This document shows, one piece after another, positions 1-4,751 of a stretch of 5,649 bases of DNA. How positions within the stretch are numbered: position 1 is the first letter of the stretch; each line of letters begins with the position of its first letter. Location of the stretch: NCBI GenBank assembly GCA_022842745.1, contig JALHPA010000240.1, forward strand, positions 1 through 5,649, in the 5' to 3' direction. The position numbers and the translations under genes were made by a program. The notes beneath the pieces were generated by a model that was not told where the DNA came from, did not search any database, and saw nothing but the letters and a program-made list of their open reading frames with translations. The stretch is from Pirellulales bacterium. GTDB taxonomy: Bacteria; Planctomycetota; Planctomycetia; Pirellulales; JALHPA01.

Positions 1-599
1 AGCTTTCCCTGGCGGGCCAGTTCCGTCAGATCCCGTCCAAAGCTGTCCAAAGCCGGGGTTTTCGACTTGCTCGACTTGGAGCTGCCCCCCTCCGACGATG
101 CTCCTGCCCCGCCGCCGCGCTCCACTCCTCCGCGTTCTCCCCCCCCTTCACCGCTCTCCAGCCCGTGGCCGAGCAGGCTCAGAACCTCCTCGCGGACGTC
201 ATCCAGCTTCAAACCGAGATTCATCAAAACTTGAGCCGCCACCCCCTCCTGTTCGCGCAACAGGCCCAACAGGATGTGCTCCGTCCCGACATAGTTGTGC
301 CCCAGATTCCGAGCCTCGTCCATCGAATACTCGATCACCTTTTTGGCCCGCGGCGTCTGGGGAAGCTTCCCCATCGTCACCATATCCGGGCCGCTCTGCA
401 CCAGTTTCTCGACCTCCAAGCGAATTTTTCGCAGGTCGATATCCAGATTCTTGAGCACGTTAGCGGCCACCCCGCTCCCCTCTTTAATCAGGCCCAATAG
501 CACATGCTCGGTGCCGATGTACTCGTGGTTGAAGCGTTGCGCCTCCTGGTTGGCTAGCTGCATCACCTTGCGGGCGCGATCCGTGAAGCGTTCGTACAT
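1..599 (-). CDS. clpC: ATP-dependent Clp protease ATP-binding subunit ClpC, N-terminal part (cut by window edge)
   Basis: ClpC is a cytoplasmic AAA+ unfoldase that feeds substrates to ClpP. The reverse strand reads 199 codons from ATG at 597-599 to the window edge without a stop. The protein opens MYERFTDRARKVMQLANQEA. It has two Clp_N repeats: about residues 1-65 (IGTEHVLLGLIKE at 28-40) and 80-142 (VGTEHILLGLLRE at 104-116). A Gly/Ser/Glu/Lys-rich linker follows at about 146-180. TPALDSFGRDLTELARQGK (181-199) is the usual entry to the first AAA+ module. Both ATPase modules and the ClpP-binding loop lie outside the window. The start is supported by GGAG at 607-610, 7 nt upstream. The two-repeat N domain and this D1 entry separate it from ClpA and ClpB; ClpE is unlikely because there is no N-terminal zinc finger. 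The TPR membrane gene lies upstream on the same strand. Confidence 0.96.
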   Translation of the reverse strand, partial: MYERFTDRARKVMQLANQEAQRFNHEYIGTEHVLLGLIKEGSGVAANVLKNLDIDLRKIRLEVEKLVQSGPDMVTMGKLPQTPRAKKVIEYSMDEARNLGHNYVGTEHILLGLLREQEGVAAQVLMNLGLKLDDVREEVLSLLGHGLESGEGGGERGGVERGGGAGASSEGGSSKSSKSKTPALDSFGRDLTELARQGK

Positions 600-664
600 T
601 CGTTTTCTCCGGTCGAGATTCGCGGCGCGGCCGCCGCTACGTTCGATTGTGACTTCCGTTTGCT

Positions 665-790
665 TTAGCGTTTATTGTTTCCCACCCCGACGGGCATCCG
701 GTCGGCCACTCTCAGGCCGCCATTCTCTTCTCTCCTGCGGCGACACACCATGCGGCGAAACAGCCATTCGGCGACTCTACCCGCGGGCAT
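665..790 (-). other. 41-codon ORF or structured leader element upstream of clpC
   Basis: In the gap between the TPR gene and clpC the minus strand has an open frame of 41 codons. Its ATG (788-790) lies 4 nt after the TPR gene's TGA, and its TAA is at 665-667. The product would be very basic, with FRRMVCRRRREENGGLRVAD at residues 11-30 and PVGVGNNKR at the end. GAGAGG directly abuts the ATG, too close for a good ribosome site, so coding is doubtful. The DNA could instead act as RNA: CCGAC (701-705) can pair with GTCGG (687-691), and GGCC (715-718) with GGCC (704-707) as a competing fold. AGGAG at 732-736 also stands 8 nt before a four-codon frame (ATG GCG GCC TGA, 712-723). I have an unverified impression of meeting this basic string beside other planctomycete genes, which would suit a conserved leader or dispersed element. 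Confidence 0.3.
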
Positions 791-794
791 CCTC

Positions 795-1415
795 TCATGC
801 CGCAATTGGCAGGTCCGAGGGCAACTCAGACTCAGGATGCATATCCTGCGCCGAACCCTGGATCCGCCCCGAAACCTGGCTCGGCCCTCCTGCCGCTCCC
901 GCCACCGGTATCTGCCGTACCATCTCCCACTCTCGCGCGATCTCCAACTGCCACTTTCCAGCCCCCTCGTAAGTCGCCAGACGCCTTAGCTCCGCCCGCG
1001 CATCTTCCGCGTGCCCGACCTGCCGATGCAGAGAGGCCAACATCAACCGGGCATCCACGTCGCGGGGATTCCGCTCCAACAGCCGCTGGATGGCTACCTC
1101 CGCCTCGAACCAGCTTCCCTTTAAGTATTCGCCTTGCGCCAAACTAAACAAGTCGCTCGATTCGACGGGGGCGAGTGTCGCGCCGGTTTTCTGAATCAAC
1201 CGCACGCCGTGTACAATCCCGCCGATCCAAAACAGCACCACGGCGGCCCATAGTCCCATCAACGTCGCACGATCCACGATTTCGGTCCACCCCCAGGTCA
1301 GCCATAAGGCGGCGTTCAAGCATGCCGCGAAGCCCCACGCCAAAGCCAACCCAGACCATGCTCCGGACACCCAAATTTGCCGCAATCCGGGCCACAGCAC
1401 TGATACATACCGCAT
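795..1415 (-). CDS. Membrane protein with two TM segments and a TPR-like repeat region
   Basis: A 206-residue protein not known to me by name. Residues about 17-42 and 52-73 are hydrophobic and Trp-rich and should form two membrane helices with a short connection. After residue 80 comes a soluble part. Residues about 86-145 (SDLFSLAQGEYLKGSWFEAE, then RLLERNPRDVDARLMLASLH and further helices) have the paired-helix pattern of tetratricopeptide repeats, with the typical NP-x-D-x-x-A turn. The tail (about 170-206) is Gly/Pro/Ser-rich and probably disordered. I chose ATG 1413-1415 because GGGAG lies 9 nt upstream and a promoter lies at 1483-1511; a longer frame to 1526 would start upstream of that promoter. 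TPR regions bind proteins, so a membrane scaffold role is plausible. It precedes clpC on the same strand with a 195-nt gap, so co-transcription is possible but not shown. Confidence 0.85.
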   Translation of the reverse strand: MRYVSVLWPGLRQIWVSGAWSGLALAWGFAACLNAALWLTWGWTEIVDRATLMGLWAAVVLFWIGGIVHGVRLIQKTGATLAPVESSDLFSLAQGEYLKGSWFEAEVAIQRLLERNPRDVDARLMLASLHRQVGHAEDARAELRRLATYEGAGKWQLEIAREWEMVRQIPVAGAAGGPSQVSGRIQGSAQDMHPESELPSDLPIAA

Positions 1416-1853
1416 GCCACGATTCTCCCTGGGGGCACGCCTGGCCGATCCCTGCCAAAACGGGCGGTGCAAAAGCTGCGAAATTCTAACTCGCAGTTTC
1501 CCCCCAAGCAAGGCAACTGAAAGCAAGCCAACAGGTTAGGATTCGGCCGAACGGCCGCACGGAAGCCGCCGGGCGTGTAATTGCCTCGCAAACCCCGCCT
1601 TTTGCCCACGGGACGACCCATCTCCGCGGCAGCCTTCCGACGAAGCCCGCTCCGAAATCGAAAAATCGCTCGCTGCGGCAAGAAAAAAGGCTTGCCAGTT
1701 GCGGATTTCCGAGTTTCCCACCAAATTTGATTGCCCAATCGCGGTTTTCTTGCCATGCTGGCGGCGCCGCCGCGGTCTAAATGGGGATCTGCGGGGTTTG
1801 ATCCACCCAGTGAAGCCCCCGCGGGGCGTCAAACGACTTGGAGACTCTGGACA
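1416..1853. other. Divergent intergenic region with small symmetric elements
   Basis: This stretch lies between the outward-facing TPR gene (minus) and heme-protein gene (plus). I see no convincing gene in it. It holds the minus-strand promoter at 1483-1511 and several short symmetric elements. GGCAAG (1677-1682) is complementary to CTTGCC (1691-1696) across an A-rich 8-nt loop. GATTG CC CAATC lies at 1729-1740. A perfect 12-bp palindrome, GGCGGCGCCGCC, lies at 1760-1771, and CCCCGCGGGG at 1817-1826. TTGCCA at 1750-1755 could be a -35 box for the plus-strand gene, with the palindrome just downstream, but no well-spaced -10 box is clear. Confidence 0.5.
1483..1511 (-). promoter_or_regulatory. 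Sigma70-type promoter for the TPR membrane protein gene
   Basis: On the minus strand TTGCTT (1506-1511) and TAGAAT (1483-1488) are separated by exactly 17 bp. TAGAAT matches the -10 consensus at 5 of 6 positions and the -35 box keeps its TTG core. Transcription would start near 1476 and leave a leader of about 60 nt before the ATG at 1415. This supports the shorter start chosen for the gene. Confidence 0.5.
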
Positions 1854-2309
1854 ATGAACAGACCTTGGCCTCGTTGGATCGCTGCCGGAATGGTATCGGC
1901 GGGCGTCGTCTTCGGAGTATGCGCTCCCTCAAGTTGGGGGGTCCCCGAGTTTGAGGAAGAATTCCGGGAATTGTACTACAAGCCGGACAGCGATAACCCC
2001 CGGGCCAAAGCCTTTGCGGACGCCGTGGATGGCATCACCACGGAGACGAACACCCCGGACGGCTCCAAAAAAACGGCTTGCACCCTCTGCCACGCCGATG
2101 GCCAGAACAAAAAGCAGCGCAACGATTACGGCAAGGCGCTCGACGCCCTGCTAAACCGCCGCCAGGACGCCAAGAACAAGGAGAAGATCCAAGCGGCCTT
2201 GAAGAAAGTCGCCAAGATGAAAAAGCCAAAAGCCGGCAAGACCTATCTGGAGCTGATGCGCGAGGGCAAGCTACCGGGCGCGGCGCCAGAAGCCGAAGAG
2301 CGGCGTTAA
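1854..2309 (+). CDS. Exported small CxxCH (c-type heme) protein, lysine-rich
   Basis: A 151-residue protein. Residues 1-29 form a signal peptide: Arg at 3 and 7, then a hydrophobic stretch at about 9-24 ending in SSWG before VPEFEEEF, so it is probably exported. The mature part has one CTLCH motif (C76, C79, H80), the CxxCH signature for covalent heme c attachment. It is followed by NKKQRNDYGKALDALLNRR and a Lys-rich helical stretch (about 105-129) ending in GKTYLELMREGKLPG. I recall similar single-CxxCH proteins with this N-x-YG-x-AL pattern from planctomycetes, but no named function. The distal heme ligand is not obvious, and the protein is not a recognisable class I cytochrome c. ATG 1854-1856 was chosen because GGAG (1840-1843) lies 10 nt upstream and the signal peptide starts here; the longer frame to 1731 adds only Pro/Arg-rich sequence. 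It stands alone on its strand and ends at a convergent terminator. Confidence 0.85.
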   Translation: MNRPWPRWIAAGMVSAGVVFGVCAPSSWGVPEFEEEFRELYYKPDSDNPRAKAFADAVDGITTETNTPDGSKKTACTLCHADGQNKKQRNDYGKALDALLNRRQDAKNKEKIQAALKKVAKMKKPKAGKTYLELMREGKLPGAAPEAEERR

Positions 2310-2332
2310 TCGCCGGCCAATTCCGCATTCTC

Positions 2333-2404
2333 CCGGACCATCGACGCGCGAGCGAGACCGGACCATCGACGCGCGAGCGAGACCGGACCCTCGACGAGCG
2401 AAAA
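2333..2404. repeat. 25-bp tandem repeat, two exact copies plus a degenerate third
   Basis: The unit starts CCGGACCATCGACGCGCG and ends AGCGAGA. Copies at 2333-2357 and 2358-2382 are identical. A third, shorter and changed copy starts at 2383 (CCGGACCCTCGACGAGCG) and fades near 2404. The array begins 23 nt after the stop of the heme-protein gene, in the convergent gap before clpX. It is too short for a CRISPR array and has no spacers. It could be a piece of a dispersed intergenic repeat or a local slippage duplication. Confidence 0.85.
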
Positions 2405-2452
2405 CCGCAGCGCTCGCTATCACGACTCCGCGCCGCCGGCCCCCAAAGCACG

Positions 2453-2488
2453 GCGAGCCCGAGATTGCCAAAACAATCTCGGGCTCGC
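2453..2488. terminator. Perfect 15-bp hairpin, probable bidirectional terminator
   Basis: GCGAGCCCGAGATTG (2453-2467) is perfectly complementary to CAATCTCGGGCTCGC (2474-2488), with a six-base loop CCAAAA. It sits between two convergent genes, the heme-protein gene (plus) and clpX (minus), where a shared terminator is expected. The tails are poor in T: TCTTGG after the stem on the plus strand, TGCTTT soon after it on the minus strand. Release may therefore be only partly intrinsic. Confidence 0.75.
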
Positions 2489-2498
2489 TCTTGGCCGA

Positions 2499-2554
2499 CG
2501 CGTAACTGGACGCCCTGGGACGGTGTGACCGGGCCAGGGTTTGAACGTTACGCG
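2499..2554. terminator. Nested stem-loop overlapping the clpX stop codon
   Basis: Three nested pairings are visible. CGCGTAAC (2499-2506) pairs with GTTACGCG (2547-2554), CCCTGG (2513-2518) with CCAGGG (2534-2539), and CGGT (2521-2524) with ACCG (2528-2531) around a GTG loop, giving 18 pairs in all. On the plus strand the stem is followed by a T-rich tail, CTTTTGTTCTT (2555-2565), so it could stop rightward transcripts that pass the first hairpin. On the minus strand it contains the clpX TAA (2548-2550) and could protect the 3' end or help termination. Confidence 0.5.
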
Positions 2555-3831
2555 CTTTTGTTCTTGGGTTCCACGATCGGATAAGCGCGGTCGCGGCCTT
2601 GCACTACGTCCTCAGTGATGACGTATCGGGCCCCGCTGTTCTCGGGGAGGTCATACATGATGTCGAGCATGACCTCTTCTATGATCGACCGAAGCCCCCG
2701 TGCGCCTGTCTCTTTTTCCTTGGCCCGCTTCGCAATTGCCGAAAGCGCTTCGTCGGTAAAGCTGAGGTCCGAACTCTCCATCGCAAACAGCTTCTGATAC
2801 TGCTTGACGAGGGCGTTTTTCGGCTCCTTGAGCACCCGCACCAAGGCGTCGGTATCCAGCGGCCGCAGCGACGAGACGACCGGCAAGCGCCCCACCAACT
2901 CGGGGATCAAACCAAATTCCAAAATATCCTCGGAATCGACCTGCTCCAGCAACTCGCCCATTTGGGCTTCGTTCCGGGTGCCGCTTTGCTGTCCAAAACC
3001 GATCGTTCGGTTCCCCAGCCGCTTGGACACGATCTTGTCGATGCCGACAAACGTGCCGCCGCAGATGAACAAGATGTTCGTCGTGTCCATTTGGATGTAC
3101 TGCTGCTCGGGATGCTTTCGACCCCCTTGCGGCGGCACATTGGCGACCGTTCCCTCCAGCATTTTCAGTAGCGCCTGTTGCACCCCCTCCCCGGAAACGT
3201 CGCGGGTAATCGACACGTTGTGGCTGGTTTTGCCGATTTTGTCGATTTCGTCGATGTACAACACGCCCCGCTGCGCCGCCTCAATGTCGAAGTCGGCCGC
3301 GTGCAACAGCTTAAGCAACAGATTCTCGACGTCTTCCCCGACGTAGCCCGCTTCCGTCAGCGTCGTGGCGTCGCCAATCGCAAACGGCACGTTAAGAATC
3401 CGCGCCAAGGTCCGTGCTAGCAAGGTCTTTCCGCAACCGGTCGGCCCCAAGAGCAGAATGTTCGACTTATCGACCTCGACGTCCGAACCTTCCATTCCCA
3501 GCGTCAGCCGCTTGTAGTGGCTGTGGACCGCCACGGCCAAAACCTTTTTCGCGTGCTCCTGCCCAATTACGTAGTCGTCCAATTGGGCCACGATTTCGCG
3601 CGGAGAGGGAATTCGCGTGAACAGCTGCTTCCCGCTCCCTCGCCGCCGCCGCTCCTGGTCCAAAATGGACTGGCACAGCTCGATACATTCCCCGCAAATG
3701 TAAACGTCCCCTGGACCCTCCACGAGCGGTCCTACGTCGCGATAACTCTTGCGGCAAAAAGAACAGAAGGCGTTCCTTTTTGTCGTTCCCGTGCCGCGCC
3801 GCCCCAAATTCACATCTCGACCCGAGGGCAT
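2548..3831 (-). CDS. clpX: ATP-dependent Clp protease ATP-binding subunit ClpX
   Basis: ClpX is a cytoplasmic hexameric AAA+ unfoldase that selects proteins and threads them into ClpP. This copy is complete, 427 residues, close to the usual length. The N-terminal zinc domain has C23, C26, C46 and C49 (CSFC and CGEC). Walker A is GPTGCGKT at 129-136 and Walker B VLYIDEID at 190-197. The pore loops are GYVG at 162-165 and RKH at 238-240. The IGF loop that docks on ClpP is at 277-279. The arginine finger lies in GRLP (R315) and the sensor 2 arginine in GARGLR (R378). All key residues are present, so it should be active. The start ATG 3829-3831 has AAAGGAG 5 nt upstream. The nearest upstream gene on the strand is the SHOCT-like gene, 373 nt away. 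No clpP lies beside it here, unlike the clpP-clpX order common in many bacteria. Confidence 0.98.
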   Translation of the reverse strand: MPSGRDVNLGRRGTGTTKRNAFCSFCRKSYRDVGPLVEGPGDVYICGECIELCQSILDQERRRRGSGKQLFTRIPSPREIVAQLDDYVIGQEHAKKVLAVAVHSHYKRLTLGMEGSDVEVDKSNILLLGPTGCGKTLLARTLARILNVPFAIGDATTLTEAGYVGEDVENLLLKLLHAADFDIEAAQRGVLYIDEIDKIGKTSHNVSITRDVSGEGVQQALLKMLEGTVANVPPQGGRKHPEQQYIQMDTTNILFICGGTFVGIDKIVSKRLGNRTIGFGQQSGTRNEAQMGELLEQVDSEDILEFGLIPELVGRLPVVSSLRPLDTDALVRVLKEPKNALVKQYQKLFAMESSDLSFTDEALSAIAKRAKEKETGARGLRSIIEEVMLDIMYDLPENSGARYVITEDVVQGRDRAYPIVEPKNKSA

Positions 3832-4204
3832 GCCTGCTCCTTTCCGAGTTCTGCTCTCCGTCGCAATTCGTCGCCGTGGGAGAGACGGTGTAGTTCACGC
3901 AGTCGCTCGAGTGGCCGGGACGGAAAAAATCAGTACCGTTGGCCGAGAGGGCATCCTTGTCCGCACTTGAATTCGAGCCGTCCACCAATCTTCGTCCGCC
4001 GACGCGGGGAAACTCAGTCGCCCCGCCAATTCTCGCTCTATGCCGATCCGGCGGACGGGTCGCACATTCTACGAGCCGATTCCGCCCGACGTTCGCGCAC
4101 ATTTGTTCATATTTGTTTGGGCGGCTCTATCCTTGCGGCACGGCCAGTTTACCCAAACCTCCTGACCCTGGTGAGCAGGTCCCCAGGATCATTTCGTCGC
4201 CAGC
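3832..4204. other. Gene-free clpX upstream region
   Basis: No convincing gene lies in these 373 nt between the SHOCT-like gene and clpX, both on the minus strand. Long open frames cross it on both strands, but they overlap clpX in other frames and encode Arg/Pro/Ser-rich sequence with no domain. CTCTCC (3854-3859) can pair with GGAGAG (3879-3884) across 19 nt, just upstream of the clpX ribosome site. A small AT-rich island with the repeat ATTTGTT lies at 4101-4107 and 4111-4117. The clpX promoter is probably in this region, but I cannot pick a box pair with confidence. Confidence 0.5.
3837..3843 (-). promoter_or_regulatory. Strong Shine-Dalgarno of clpX
   Basis: The minus strand reads AAAGGAG here, 5 nt before the ATG at 3829-3831. 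It fixes the clpX start and predicts efficient translation. Confidence 0.8.
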
Positions 4205-4468
4205 CTAATCCTTCTTGCCGTCCCCCTTCAACTCCGCCTGTATCTGGTCTCCCAGCCGTGCCTTGATCGTTCGGAATTCCCGGTCGCTCAGACCTCCCCG
4301 AGCATGCACTTCGCGAAACGTTGTTAACATTTCGCTGGCTGCGGGCTGGTCGTTGACGGTGCGATCCCGAAACTTTTTCAGCAAATACACTCCCAGACCC
4401 AGAAGCATCGCGCCCAAGGCTGTCCAGATCACCGCTTGGGCGGGTCCAGATTGCAGGAACTCAACCAT
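4205..4468 (-). CDS. Small one-TM membrane protein with SHOCT-like C-terminus
   Basis: An 87-residue protein. Residues about 10-30 (AQAVIWTALGAMLLGLGVYL) form one transmembrane helix, followed at once by KKFRDR, so the tail is probably cytoplasmic. Residues about 45-75 (SEMLTTFREVHARGGLSDRE and FRTIKARL) follow the short C-terminal (SHOCT-like) pattern: two helices with the G-x-L-[ST]-D-x-E-[FY] turn. The last residues are Lys/Asp-rich. Such tails are thought to mediate oligomerisation or contacts, and no enzyme activity is expected. ATG 4466-4468 is the best start, although no clear Shine-Dalgarno stands before it. A 23-codon ORF ends 2 nt upstream, which suggests translational coupling. An in-frame TTG at 4571-4573 gives a longer product with an Arg/Gly-rich extension that does not look like real protein. 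It is the nearest upstream gene to clpX on this strand; the 373-nt gap argues against a tight operon. Confidence 0.85.
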   Translation of the reverse strand: MVEFLQSGPAQAVIWTALGAMLLGLGVYLLKKFRDRTVNDQPAASEMLTTFREVHARGGLSDREFRTIKARLGDQIQAELKGDGKKD

Positions 4469-4470
4469 AT

Positions 4471-4542
4471 TCAAAGTGCAGACGCGTCCAGCGCTTCCTC
4501 TTCTTCCCGCCCACCCTGATCCGGTCGGAAAAGTCTCCTCAT
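4471..4542 (-). CDS. Candidate 23-residue small ORF coupled to the SHOCT-like gene
   Basis: The minus strand has ATG at 4540-4542, 23 codons and TGA at 4471-4473. The product begins MRRLFRPDQGG, has an acidic middle (REEEE) and ends ALDASAL. GGAGG stands 6 nt before the ATG, one of the best ribosome sites in the window, while the following SHOCT-like gene has only a weak one and starts 2 nt after this TGA. That arrangement fits a leader ORF whose translation brings ribosomes to the next start. The frame stays open upstream to ATG 4684-4686 (71 codons), but that start has no ribosome site. An alternative is that it forms the true N-terminus of the SHOCT-like protein through a frameshift. I do not recognise the peptide. 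Confidence 0.5.
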   Translation of the reverse strand: MRRLFRPDQGGREEEEALDASAL

Positions 4543-4548
4543 TATGCG

Positions 4549-4553
4549 CCTCC
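4549..4553 (-). promoter_or_regulatory. Strong Shine-Dalgarno of the 23-codon ORF
   Basis: GGAGG on the minus strand, 6 nt before the ATG at 4540-4542. It picks out the short start over the longer in-frame one at 4684-4686. Confidence 0.6.
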
Positions 4554-4624
4554 GGCCGACGAGAGTCCAGCAAACCCTTTCGGTCCTTTCGCCCGGCGAT
4601 TGGGCGCTGGCGATCCGGTCGGAT

Positions 4625-4630
4625 ATTCTA
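4625..4630 (-). promoter_or_regulatory. Candidate -10 box for the small ORF and SHOCT-like gene
   Basis: TAGAAT on the minus strand, the same hexamer as in the better promoter at 1483-1488. It would start transcription near 4618 and leave a leader of about 75 nt. No good -35 box lies 16-18 bp upstream. CATAAT at 4540-4545 is another -10-like hexamer, but it overlaps the small ORF's ATG. Confidence 0.3.
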
Positions 4631-4737
4631 AGGGAACCCGGCCGGTTCGCCCGGTCGATCCCTGCCGGCCAGGCAGTTTCGGACATTGCTTGCGGCTAGG
4701 TTTTGGCCCCGATTGCCGAGTTTTTTGAATTCTATGC

Positions 4738-4742
4738 AGGAG
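4738..4742 (+). promoter_or_regulatory. Shine-Dalgarno deciding the start of the last gene
   Basis: AGGAG lies 9 nt before ATG 4752-4754. The in-frame ATG at 4734-4736 lies just before this site and has no ribosome site of its own, so 4752 is preferred. Confidence 0.6.
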
Positions 4743-4751
4743 TCTGGAAGG

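Noticed and set aside
600..794. CIRCE-type (HrcA) heat-shock operator before clpC
   Set aside because: No TTAGCACTC/GAGTGCTAA inverted repeat is present. The same is true of the region before clpX.
295..972. 225-codon plus-strand open frame at the left end
   Set aside because: It is antisense to clpC and the TPR gene, is Arg/Ser/Pro-rich with no domain, and is explained by high GC content.
1416..1526. Longer start (1526) for the TPR membrane protein
   Set aside because: The extension would begin upstream of the promoter at 1483-1511, and ATG 1415 has a ribosome site and leads quickly into the membrane helices.
2333..2404. CRISPR array
   Set aside because: The repeats are directly adjacent with no spacers and only two copies are exact.
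2078..2584. 168-codon plus-strand frame through the tandem repeat and terminator
   Set aside because: It overlaps the heme-protein gene in another frame, then reads the repeats and both hairpins as protein.
3467..4102. 211-codon minus-strand open frame upstream of and inside clpX
   Set aside because: It overlaps the first third of clpX in another frame, has Arg/Gly-rich sequence and no recognisable motif. clpX has a perfect ribosome site and full family match.
4167..4187. Hairpin CCTGG/CCAGG after the SHOCT-like gene as a terminator
   Set aside because: Only 5 bp with an 11-nt loop and no T tract on the minus strand.
3517..4266. 249-codon plus-strand open frame across clpX, its leader and the SHOCT-like gene
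   Set aside because: It is antisense to two well-supported genes and its translation shows no domain, only Arg/Pro/Ser-rich sequence.
4469..4573. TTG start (4573) for the SHOCT-like protein
   Set aside because: It adds Arg/Gly-rich residues ahead of the membrane helix and overlaps the better supported 23-codon ORF.
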